Shown here piece by piece: positions 55,209-64,000 of a stretch of DNA of 64,000 nt. The first letter of the stretch is position 1. Every line of letters begins with the position of its first letter. The notes under the pieces are model-generated. The model saw only the letters and a list, made by a program, of their open reading frames with translations. It searched no databases and was not told the origin of the DNA. Location of the stretch: contig CM018052.1 in the NCBI GenBank assembly GCA_008638375.1, forward strand, positions 14,164,450 through 14,228,449. Direction: 5' to 3'. Origin of the DNA: Nyssa sinensis (Eukaryota; Streptophyta; Magnoliopsida; Cornales; Nyssaceae). Both the position numbers and the translations under genes were made by a program.

Positions 55209-56185
55209 TAAAAATTTTTAGAAAGAACCCATACCTTGACTAGTTCGGCTAGAGAGAGAAGGTTCTGAGGAGGGAGAGAGAGCTTCGGTTTCTCTTCGAT
55301 GGCTGCCGACTTGGTTTTCCTCCCATTTTCCCTTTCTGTTTCCTTCTTCTTTCCTCCTTTTCCTTTCTCTTTTCTTCATCCCCATTTTTGTTTTGGCTGC
55401 ACTCACACATCCACATTGTTTCCCCTCTCCTCACGTACACACTGCACCCATTCCCTTCCTCTTTCCTGGTTGTTTTATAGCCTTTATACATATCACACAC
55501 ATATACACACTTTCACAACCACACACAGACACACTTTCAAGTTTGTGAGAAAGAGAGAGGGAGAGAGAGAGAATTAAAATGGAGGAAGGAAAGAGAGAGA
55601 GATCTGCTGAATTGGGGGAGGAAAGGGAGAGGATAAAAATGGAGTTGTCTCATTCAAGTCCTATCATGTGTCATAGTGTTCCCCTATGGTGTACTTCACC
55701 CACGTTAAATAATACCTCAACATCGGATCCTAATTGGTCCAATCAAAATACGACACATGTCATTGCCTAGAAAAACCCAACCAAGCTTCTTGAGGAAGCT
55801 TTGCACACTTTTCAATGTGTCATGTGGCGAGTTGGCCAAATATGCGCGCACACGTGCTCGAATCCAAACTATCTCAGAATTTCACCAAAACTGGCATCTT
55901 AGCTAATTTTGATACTTTGATTCCAAATATGCTATCCATTTCTTTAAATTCAATCGGCTGCCTTTTCATAATTACCTGTGTCCTGTAAATGATTGTATAG
56001 GCCCATGACTTACACCAATCCTAAATAAATTAACAAGATTCTAATTTAGTCTTACAATGTCACACTAAGGTTTTATTAGTTGATTTCATGATTATTCTGA
56101 CACATCTTTAATTAATTTCATATCTATCCTTTGTCAATGTTGACAATTTATCAAATTGCCCTTTATAATTTTTTTAATCCTTACA
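52067..56185. mobile_element. Solo LTR, 4.12 kb, TSD gaact
   Basis: It starts tgtaacgccccggtcccag and ends atccttaca, flanked by perfect duplicates gaact (52062-52066 and 56186-56190). It has the same design as the solo LTRs at 12725 and 20213: a degenerate tandem array with aggggcataatgataattt-type units (53740-54400), and TA and CA microsatellites (55177-55203 and 55115-55138). The minus-strand and plus-strand frames at 55218-55770 follow from GA/CT-rich sequence. It is a more diverged member of that group. Confidence 0.86.
55825..55865 (+). other. Weak tRNA-like segment in the 4.12-kb solo LTR
   Basis: tggcgagttgg (A box pattern) and tgctcgaatcc (partial B box) are only 19 bp apart, too close for a working internal promoter. 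It is noted because the other long LTRs have better examples. Confidence 0.2.
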
Positions 56186-56903
56186 GAACTGACCTGGAAA
56201 AAAGGCTTGGATATGTTGTTATATCTCACTCCTATGTTTGAATGCCTACCAGATATTAGGTTCAGATATAAAATTCAGTCTTTAAAAATTATTTTTATGA
56301 ACATCATTTAACTTTTTTTTCAAATATATTAATACGAGGTATTTAAAATTAAAATTTTATTCACAAATTAATTACAAAATCTAATAACCATAATCACAAC
56401 ATTTTAGAATTTGATTGTGCAAACATTATTCAAAATATAATAGTCTCTCACTTTTGAGGTGACTCGAAAAAAATCATGACCCATATTGCTAAGAATCATT
56501 CATATCAATGATTACATTTACATGCATGCATATATATATATATATGGTGCTTATATATATAACTGTCTATTTATTGATATGAAAAATACATTAAAAAATT
56601 TGAAATATATAAAAAAAATTGAACAATGAAAAAAATAAAATTATGATTTTTAACTTACTCTTCGACATATTCGTCTTCGTCTCTCTATCTTACAGCGTTG
56701 TAAATTTTTTTTGATGTGATTTATTTTTATTCCAGTGGGATGTAATAACTCTAATACCACCACCCTATTGGGATAAGTTATATCCTACCCATGTGAGATA
56801 TAAATGGTTCACGGGATATAAATATCAAATCCAATGGAAGACACCAAACATAAGATATAATAACATTTATTCTATCCAGCCCTCTTATTCCGCCATCCGA
56901 ACA

Positions 56904-57590
56904 TGGCCTGAGAGTATAACAAAACTTTATTCTCAAGCAGATAAGATTGTTCCAAACCTTTCTAGCCGCTTCATAATCTCGGATACAGTGGAGGAAAGTT
57001 TAACAAGAGTGATTACAAATAGGGCAATTCGCATCATCTGTTAGTCTTCTATCACTTCTCAAATAGTTAGTTAAAACAAAATTTCTAAAACCACACATGT
57101 AAAAAAAGTTAGGCTCTCTTTCATTTTTATGTGTCAGATCAAATCCTACTTTTTGGTATCAGTAGAATGGGCATGAGCTTGGTTTGTCAACAGAGAGTAT
57201 GCATTCTTGGCTAAGCAAGAGCCATCCCTGTTGTGCCATATGAGCTTGTTTGGAAATTCAAAAACTCTGGGAATAGGAGTAGCCAAAATTAAGGGGATAA
57301 CACTGTTGAATTGGAGATCTCACATCTGTTAGGTTCCAATTACCCTCATCATCAATGAGATCTTGGATCTTAAGATGATGTTCAATTGGGAAGGGGCAGG
57401 GTTCATTAAATTAGCAAACGATTCCTCGCCAAGCCACCAATCAAGCCAAAAAGAGATATTTTCCCCATTTCTGATTCTTTATTTAGTGCATTTTCTCAAG
57501 AGATGGGAAGTCTTTGTAGGTGCCTGTCCAAGTGGGGGAGCTGGAACTTGGGTTGATGAAATCTAGAGAGATATGATCATGATGATATTT
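56904..57590 (-). pseudogene. LINE zf-RVT region
   Basis: Across frames the minus strand reads RIRNGENISFWLDWWLGEES, then RVFEFPNKLIWHNRDGSCLA, KNAYSLLTNQAHAH, FLYMCGFRNFVLTNYLRSDR and DDANCPICNHSC followed by HCIRDYEAARKVWNNL. This is the zinc-binding module between RT and RNase H in plant LINEs (CPxC...HCxRDC...A..VW). The second Cys of HCxRDC is Tyr. Several frameshifts and stops are present. Confidence 0.8.
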
Positions 57591-58399
57591 TTTATTTAGG
57601 GATAATTACACTTACCTCATCTAGGATTTCTGATAATTGCAGACAATACCCCTATAATTTCTGAAATAACATTGTCTCCTTGTTAGATATTTGAATCAAA
57701 CGGCGTTAATGGATTTTGTAAATTGCCCTTATATTTAATATAAATATTTTAATTGAAAATTCAACTTTCTTATTTTTTTTTATACAAGCGATGTGGGGAA
57801 GGAAAAATCCTAACAACTATATGTGTGTGCAGCAACTCGAACCATAGTCGTGCGTATGAGAGAGATGGATTTTTCCATCTCGGATAGGCCAACTTGACTA
57901 AATTTCTTATTTTATTTATATAAAATAATATCTATAACACTATTTCTCTCTCTAAAAACACGACTTGGTCTCTCCATTCTCTCTCTCTCATTTAGTTTGT
58001 CCAAGCGATAGGGTTCTCCGCCGTGATTTTGTTCGACTCTACCAAATGTCGTCGGTTCAAATTGATTAGAGACAACACACAAAGGAGGAGAGAGACGTGA
58101 TCTGAAAAGTTTTGGCCGAGATCTAATCGGTCAATATCCTTAGATTTCGATGGAAAGAGAGTTTCCAGCGTCGTCTTTTGACCTGCCGTCGACCCCACCA
58201 AGCCTTACCACCATCAACATTGACCATCGGATCATTACAAGATCTTGAAGTCAAACATCGATGCTTTGAACTCACTCTCTGATCCGACAACATCAGTAAC
58301 CTCCCCAACCTAGAAACTTGTTGGATAAAGGAGGATTATTATTTTGATTCTTTGTTAATTTCCTTTCAAATTTGGGTAATGGAATTTCGTTATTATTTT
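57591..58399. other. Non-coding stretch with a MITE-like start, no gene seen
   Basis: gggataattacacttacctc at about 57600 resembles the terminal sequence of a widespread plant MITE group, but the opposite end is not found. The rest is non-coding AT-rich and CT-rich sequence. Confidence 0.4.
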
Positions 58400-58800
58400 C
58401 TTTCAGATTTGGGTAATCAAGTTTACCGTAGAATCTTTCTTTGGCTTTTGGTGAGCAGCCATATTTGCTAGTGCGTCAGCTTTGGTGTTCTGGTTTCTAT
58501 CTATTTTCTGAATGGAGAATTTGAGAAAAAATTTCTTCAGTAAGTCCACTAGCTTTGAATACTTTATCATTCTGTCATCTTTGGCCGAATATTATTCCCC
58601 TAGGACTTGATTGACTATGAACTAGGAGTCAAAGAACATTAATATCTGAAGCCCCACATTCTAGTGCCAACTTCAATTCAAAGATTAGTACTTCATACTT
58701 TGCCTCATTATTGAAGACTCTGAAGCCCAAACTAATGGCATTTTTCAAAATGGCCCCATTAGGGGACTGAAGTATAAGTCCTACTCCAAAACCCCTAGAA
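58400..58800 (-). pseudogene. Second RNase H of Tat-C, directly after RT
   Basis: The minus strand reads GFGVGLILQSPNGAI, SLGFRVFNNEAKYEVLIFEL and, after frame changes, the DSQ region. It ends in a stretch matching ASHLKPE of its sisters. The frame upstream ends KKYLASPDVL, which belongs to the start of the first RNase H. The first domain (about 470 bp in Tat-A) and the first Asp of the second are therefore deleted. It is inactive. Confidence 0.75.
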
Positions 58801-58814
58801 CATCAGGGGAGGCC

Positions 58815-59900
58815 AAGTACTTTTTTCAATTATTGGAAAGTTTTCTCGCATTCAGGGGTCCACTCTAGGGCCTTATTCCCCTGCAAAGCCTTAAAGAAAG
58901 GAAGGCAATGGTTTATAGATTTAGCAATGAACCTATTAAGTGCTTCTATTCTACTGTTCATTCCTTGAATTTCTTTCTTAGTTCTAGAGAATTCCATATC
59001 GATCAGAGCCTTGACTTGGGTAGGGTCTGTTTCGATCCCCCTTTGTGATACCAAGAAACCCAATAACTTTCCTTCTGTGACCCCAAAGGTACATTTTGAG
59101 GGGTTGTGCTTCATTTTGTGCTCCTTCAGAATGCTAAAGGTATGGGATAGGTTCCGAACATGGTCAAACTTTCAAACACTTTTGACGAGCATATCGTCTA
59201 TGTAGACCTCCATTGTATCTCCGATTTGAAGTTTAAAGATCTTGTTCACAAGCTTTTGATAAGTAGTTCCAATATTTTTTAGTCCGAACGACATCACTAT
59301 ATAGCAATAGAGTCCTCGTTCCGATGTGAAGGCAGTCTTTTCTTGATTGAGAGGGTACATTTGGATTTGATTATATCCAGAAGAGGCATCCATGAAACTC
59401 ATAAGTTTGTGACCTGTCGTGGCATCCACCAGCTAATCAATTCTAGGGAGAGGAAAGTTACAATTGGGGCAAGCTTTGTTGAGATCTGTATAGTTAACAC
59501 AAACTCTCCACTTGTTGTTGTTCTTCTTTGCAAGGATAGTATTGGCGAGCCATTCAGGAAGAATACCTCTCTTATGACCCTAGATCGAGCAGCCTTTGAA
59601 CCTCGTCGTTGATGATCTTATGGCATTCTAGGGCAAAGGTCCTTCTCTTCTATCATACAGAAGGGTGATCTAGATCTGTCATTAACTTGTGAGAGATAAA
59701 ATTGGGATCTATACCCTCCATATCCCTAGTCTCCCATGCAAATACCGAGATGTTTTGTTTCAAGAATTCGACTAGTTTTTCCTGATCTGAAGGGCATAAA
59801 GTTGATCCAATCTGTAAATATTTTCCTTCTACCTTGGTATTGACGAGCACTTTTGTCACTTCTTCTTTCGGTTTTACCATGCTATCCCTCCCATTGGACT
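58815..59900 (-). pseudogene. Reverse transcriptase of Tat-C
   Basis: The minus strand gives EKLVEFLKQNISVFAWETRD, then WRVCVNYTDLNK-like sequence, FMDASSGYNQIQM, MSFGLKNIGTTYQKLVNKIF, the catalytic VYIDDMLVKS (near 59190), and LLGFLVSQRGIETDPTQVKA. Stops and frameshifts occur near 59430, 59640 and 59170. It is recognisable from end to end of the palm, with both catalytic Asp residues kept. Confidence 0.86.
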
Positions 59901-59999
59901 TAATGGTTCTTTAATCTTGGAAGGATATTCCTCATTATCATGAGGATTTGGAATGGAGAAGTCTTCTCTTCTAAGATGGTACTGTAATTGCTATTTGTA

Positions 60000-60400
60000 A
60001 GGTCATTTTTTGAGTGCAATAGCGTGGCATTCCCGAGCAGTAGGCTGGCAACCTTTGATTGTCACAACTTTACCCTCGTGTATGAACTTGAGGCAAAATA
60101 GATGTGACTGCCCCTATTTGGTGAATCCAAGGTCTCCCAATCATGACATTATAAGGATACTTGGCATCCAAAACCATAGATTCAGACTTTAAGATCTTCT
60201 GATCATCATCTTTTCCAATAGTGGTTAGCAGATCAATTCTCCCTGAAAGAAAACTGAGATGTCCATTGACTGAGACAATCACTTTGATATCCTTTTGATC
60301 CTCTTCTTGATAGAAGAGATCTGGACAGCATGAGGTTCTGGTCTTACCTCTCGAGTGTACTTCTTTCTGGCTTAGTTAGACATTTAGGTTATTGTGTTAT
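60000..60400 (-). pseudogene. Aspartic protease of Tat-C, C-terminal part
   Basis: Minus strand: VSVNGHLSFLSGRIDLLTTI and YNVMIGRPWIHQIGAVTSIL, matching VMAGFEGN and NVIIGRPW of the sisters. The part with the catalytic Asp is not readable; sequence between 60300 and 60400 jumps directly to the linker (SNxARKK). A deletion there is likely. Confidence 0.72.
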
Positions 60401-60539
60401 CAACATGAAGTACGAAGATTACGTGTTGATTGTTCGACTGTTGTTGATCATTCCAAGCTTCTCTCTACTCAGGTCTCTGATCTAACCTCTTCTGAGGAGG
60501 TCTTTCGTCTCTCTGGTTTTGTCTCCCGTCCTGGCAGAC

Positions 60540-62123
60540 AAATTTTCTTAGTCACCCACATCTAATGAGGTGCTCAATCTATTGCTTCAGAGCCCGGCAC
60601 TCTTCTGTAGTCTGGCGCTACTCTTTGTAAAAGTCACAATATTTGTTTCTATTTCTAGTGTCTGGATTGCTTTTCATTGGTTTAGGCCATTTTAGTTTTT
60701 TGTGAGTCTAGACCTATTGAAGGATGTGAGTAAGTGAGGCATTTAATAGGGTATAATTTCCATACCTTTTAGAGCCAGAGTTGTTCTATGCTCTGGACGC
60801 CAATCCTTTATCAAGACTCTGGACTCTCTTCTTATTATCCTTATTATCTCTCTTTTGGGTTTGATCATTTTTTTGAGCCTGTTCCTTGGCCTTCCAAAAA
60901 GAAGCCTTAGTGTTTTCGAGTTTGATGTATTTTTGAGCTCTTTTCATAAGTGTTGCCATGTCAGTTGGGGGACTTTTAGTTAATGAATCCTGGAAACGTC
61001 CAGGTCCCAGACTTGAGGTTATGACAGCTATCAAGAAACCAACACTATAGTCACTCATCTCTGTGAGCTCAGGATTAAAGCGAGCTAAATATTCTCTTAA
61101 TGTTTCCCCCTTAGATTGTTTAATGGTCAGCAAGAACTTTGATCATTTTCTCAATTTTTTGCTTGTTAAGAAGCGATCAAGAATAACCTGCTGAGTTCAT
61201 AGAAGTTGTTGATTGAATTCTGGGGGAGGTTATGAAATCACTTGAAAGCGGTTCCCCTCCAAACTAGTTACAAAAGTTCTGCACATGAAGGCATCGGTAG
61301 CCTTGTGCAAAGCCATTGTATGTTGATAGTGAGAAAGATGGTCGTCAAGGTCTTCAGACCCGTCGTAGAGAGTTAATTTTGGGACAATAAACTTCTTAGG
61401 CCGCTCATCGGCTATTATAGCAGAAATAAATGGCATAAAAATCTATCGATCAGTTTGCCCAACTCATCATGTTTTGGAAAGACATGAAACCTTTTGGTTG
61501 AGATGCTCTGGTCTTGAGAATCTACTATCTCCTCAATCATCTGAGGGATCCTGGGCTGGTTTAGTTGCACTATTGTTGGTATTTGTTGTTGATTTTACCT
61601 TATATTCCTTGTTTTGAGAATTGTAGGGGAATTTTATCCTATAGTATAAGGAGGATGTTGTCCTTGTAGGACTGAAGGTCATGGGAATTTGGGTGGTTAA
61701 AGTCTCGAGTTTGTTTAATTGGCTCTAGAGGTCATCAGAATTGGTATCCTTGTCCTACTTTGATAGTGCACGACAGGACAAAATGGTAACAAACCTCTAC
61801 CCAGAGCTGCTGACATTTGTGGACCAGTCCTTGTTTGAGCAATACCATAGGGATGTACCTACTGTACATTAGGCATGTCCTCATTGGGGGGTCCTCTATT
61901 TGTGGTGGTGGCAGGATGTTAAGGTCATTCGTGAACAACCTTGGTTGGGAAAGAAGGATTGGTTCTTTGGCTTTGAGTTAGTGAAGCTAGAGCCTACGAC
62001 ATGGCAGTGAGTTTTTCTTGCATTTGGTCGGACTGCCATTGTATTCGATCAAGTTACTGATGCAGATGATTAGGTGTTCGTCCTCTTCCTCTTTGTCATT
62101 CTAGGACGCAAGTTTGGAGCCAT
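60540..62123 (-). pseudogene. Gag of Tat-C
   Basis: It starts at 62123 (MAPNLRPRMTK), as in Tat-B. Later parts are AALGRGLLPFCPVVHYQSRT, the core KKFIVPKLTLYDGSEDLDDH with MALHKATDAFMCRTFVTS, and ETLREYLARFNPELTEMSDY, SPPTDMATLMKRAQKYIKLE. A basic tail follows, and a zinc-knuckle trace (YCDFYKE, TTEECRALKQ) near 60600. Numerous stops are present (about 62080, 61930, 61570 and 61230). The order and spacing match Tat-B gag. Confidence 0.8.
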
Positions 62124-62180
62124 TGGTTTTTAAGGAAAACAAACTTAGTTTATGTCATAAAATAGTGAAAACAATCGTTG

Positions 62181-62199
62181 TTCCCATAAACGGCATCAA
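62181..62199 (-). other. Primer binding site of Tat-C, diverged
   Basis: The minus strand reads ttgatgccgtttatgggaa, against tttggcgccgtccgtggga in Tat-B. The changes fit C to T and G to A decay. It lies next to the LTR end. Confidence 0.65.
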
Positions 62200-62201
62200 A
62201 C

Positions 62202-62584
62202 TAATGTTGCACTTTTCTGGTTTGAAGGCTTCTTTTCCAAATTTCTTGTCAAGAACTTAAGGTCAGAGGGCCACCGAGTAGGTTTCGGTGGTAGACGTTC
62301 CAATGATAAAGTTAGTAAAGAAATAAAGATAGTGATTCAAGAGAAGAATTGAACATGGAACAAAAAGCATACCTTAAAGCCTTATTTATAGGCTGTAGAT
62401 ATCCTAATTTGAGTATGATTAAGAGCCATGAAAGTATGGATAAAATAAAATTACTTGGTCAAATTATTTTTAATTTTGTGGATGAACTTTGTCCTTACTC
62501 ATTGAATAATTTTTTAGGTGTAATATTATTTGTGTCACCTCTTTCTATTGTCTTTAAAGTGAATGAGTGTTTGACACATTATCA
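62202..62584 (-). repeat. 5' LTR of Tat-C
   Basis: The part from 62202 to about 62445 aligns well with the Tat-A and Tat-B LTR 3' halves, including the TATA-like cctataaataag (62381-62393, minus). The outer half is strongly diverged. The edge at 62584 is placed at tgataatgtgtcaaac (minus), similar to tgatataccataaagtgaca of Tat-A. Confidence 0.6.
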
Positions 62585-62644
62585 TATAGTCCATATTAAT
62601 TTATATGTCAAAAATTTATTAATTCGAATGCATTACACTTAAGT

Positions 62645-63357
62645 CTTGTTTGGACAATTGGATAAGAAGATGAGGTATTGAATATTTCAATTCAGTGTTT
62701 GGAACGACCAAGATAAAAGACTTGAATATGTTTTTATATCGCATTGCTATGTTTGGATGCCTACCGAATACAAGGTTCGGTCTTCAAAAAACATTTATAT
62801 GAAAATCATTTAATTTATTTTTCAAATATATGCATACGAGGGATCTAAAATTAAAATTGTAATCACAAGCTAATTGCAAAATCTAATAACTATAATCACA
62901 ATATTTTATAATGTGATTGTGCAAACATCATTCAAAATATAACAGTCTCTCACTTTCAGGGTAACTTAAAAAAAATCATGATCGGTATTGTTAAAAATCA
63001 CCCATTGATTCAAAATATGCAGTCAATTTATTAATATAAAAAATATATTAAAAAATTTGGAACATATCCCAAAAAAAATTAAATAATGAAAAAAAGAAAA
63101 ATCTAATTTTTTAACTTAACTTTTCGATATCTTCGCTCTCTATGTTGTAGCGTTGTAATTTTTTTTTAATAATGTGACATTATATTTTTATTCTAATGGA
63201 ATAGAATAACTCTAATACTATCATGGTATAAGTTGTATCCCACTCAAATGAGATATAAATATTTGATGAGATATAAATATATAATTCAATAAAAAAATAT
63301 AAAACATAAAATAAAATAACATTTATTTTATTCACCTTCTTACCTCGCTTCCTGACA
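62645..63357. mobile_element. MITE-like element, copy B, about 0.71 kb
   Basis: It aligns in the same orientation with copy A (52041-52066 plus 56191-56903), for instance ctatgtttggatgcctacc and gattgtgcaaacatcattca. Ends tgtttggacaattggataag and the complement of its right end (tgtcaggaagcgaggtaag) form weak inverted repeats. It lacks about 45 bp present near the left end of copy A. It lies 60 bp outside the Tat-C LTR. Confidence 0.72.
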
Positions 63358-64000
63358 TATCCTTTAAGATCAATTGAGCCTGATGTATGGGATAAGTAAG
63401 AAGATATTACGCAAAAGTGATAAAGAAAAGATAAAACAACATACGTCTCTCAATTTTCAGTGATATAGTAGTACTAAAGTAGTACCTGTGAAATATTATA
63501 TATATATATATATATATTTGTATAAAACAATTTATTGTTTTATAGGAACAAAAAACAATTTATTGTAAAAAGGACAAAATGGATTTAGTGCATTGTTGTC
63601 TTTTCACTATTTTGATTATATATTAAACATTTTCATTTTTTTTTCAATTTCTCATTCTAAAAGAAACAAAAACTGTTAAAATATTTTATTTAACATAATT
63701 TAATTTTTAAAAAATGTTAAAGATTAATAAGGTTTTAAAGTTACGAAAATGTAAATAGTAATTCTTGTAAGAAATATTTATTAATATAATGGTCCATAAA
63801 TAAAGTATAAAAAATATAATATATATAAAATATTAAATTCGGGTTCGGGTTGGGCTTGAATTTTTTAAATCTCAACCCAATTCCAACCCTAATTCAGATT
63901 AGACTTGAATTCTTTTATTCAAATCCAACTTAAAGTGTAAAAAACAAAATGTATTCCTAATAAGATTTGGATCAGACTCGGATTGGCCCGCCACACCCCT
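63358..64000. other. AT-rich non-coding stretch, no gene seen
   Basis: A TA microsatellite lies at about 63498-63517. The segment near 63838-63920 (gggttcgggttgggc and related) is a short repetitive motif. No gene is seen. Confidence 0.6.

Larger units (their letters stand above)
51957..56903. mobile_element. MITE-like element, copy A, about 0.82 kb, split by a solo LTR
   Basis: The left end tgtttgaacgaccgaataag (from 51960) and the right end (complement of the bases up to 56903, tgttcggatggcggaataag) form 20-bp imperfect inverted repeats. 52041-52066 joins 56191 onward when the solo LTR is removed, and the joined sequence aligns with copy B at 62645-63357. There is no coding sequence. The target duplication is unclear, so the superfamily is open. 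It is inserted in the LINE. Confidence 0.78.
51204..57590 (-). mobile_element. Non-LTR retrotransposon (LINE) 3' part, interrupted by a MITE
   Basis: Two pieces on the minus strand belong together. The right piece (57590-56904) encodes the zf-RVT region, and the left piece (51956-51204) the region leading into a C-terminal RNase H. The MITE at 51957-56903 lies between. The 5' endonuclease and RT parts are absent, as is usual for 5'-truncated LINE copies. No poly(A) tail is visible at the 51204 end. Confidence 0.8.
58400..62584 (-). mobile_element. Tat-lineage retrotransposon (Tat-C), 3'-truncated
   Basis: On the minus strand: 5' LTR (62584-62202), diverged PBS, gag, protease, RT, then a direct jump to the second RNase H, ending at about 58400. 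Integrase, the 3' region and the 3' LTR are missing. It is closest to Tat-A in LTR sequence. All frames are interrupted. Confidence 0.85.

Noticed and set aside
55218..55770. Several overlapping frames on both strands with Lys/Glu/Arg-rich or Phe/Pro/Ser-rich products
   Set aside because: The sequence is a GA/CT-rich tract inside a solo LTR; the frames mirror each other and lack family features.
63838..63920. Telomere-like repeat (gggttcgggttgggc)
   Set aside because: It is not the plant telomere unit TTTAGGG and is only a few units long; a common dispersed motif.

Overview
This window is nuclear DNA of a flowering plant, probably a dicot: AT-rich, intergenic and heterochromatin-like. I see no intact host gene. 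Almost everything recognisable is transposable-element sequence: Ty3/gypsy elements of the Athila, Tat and chromovirus lineages, a LINE, MITE-like elements and five solo LTRs. All coding regions carry stops, frameshifts or deletions, so no element looks autonomous. The genus cannot be read from the sequence.

Layout, left to right. (1) 1-7690: a chromovirus 5' end (minus strand; LTR, initiator-Met-type PBS, gag) is cut at 6503 by an Athila-lineage element (Athila-1, minus). The 5' LTR of Athila-1 is itself split by a 1.75-kb solo LTR at 4668-6419 (TSD gaaca). (2) 7691-9426: non-coding DNA with a small TIR element and a partial tandem duplication of it. (3) 9427-24849: Athila-2 (minus). Its 3' LTR is missing and its coding region is split by a 4.77-kb solo LTR (12725-17490, TSD agatt). 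Its 5' LTR is split by a 3.45-kb solo LTR (20213-23657, TSD aaatc). Between its pol remnant and its 3' end lies a fragment of a plant RHOMBOID-like protease gene. (4) 24850-27641: no gene. (5) 27642-37968: Tat-A (plus), a decayed Tat-lineage element with gag, protease, RT, two RNase H domains, integrase, a 12-copy 62-bp tandem array and an antisense gene. (6) 38544-49932: Tat-B (plus), with both LTRs and a PBS. It lacks integrase, carries two antisense genes, and is interrupted by a 1.69-kb solo LTR. (7) 51204-57590: a truncated LINE (minus) interrupted by a MITE, which is interrupted by a 4.1-kb solo LTR (TSD gaact). (8) 58400-62584: Tat-C (minus), truncated. (9) 62645-63357: a second copy of the same MITE, then AT-rich DNA to the end.

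The parts worth most attention are these. An antisense gene shared by Tat-A and Tat-B keeps an intron at the same codon position in both copies; in Tat-B a TATA-like box lies upstream of it. The two Athila elements independently fuse the start of RT to the end of integrase. A rhomboid fragment is embedded in Athila-2. A satellite-like array sits in the 3' region of Tat-A. Motifs resembling tRNA A and B boxes occur inside the long solo LTRs. Perfect 5-bp target duplications give the insertion order in several nests. All calls come from reading the sequence by eye; no database search was possible.
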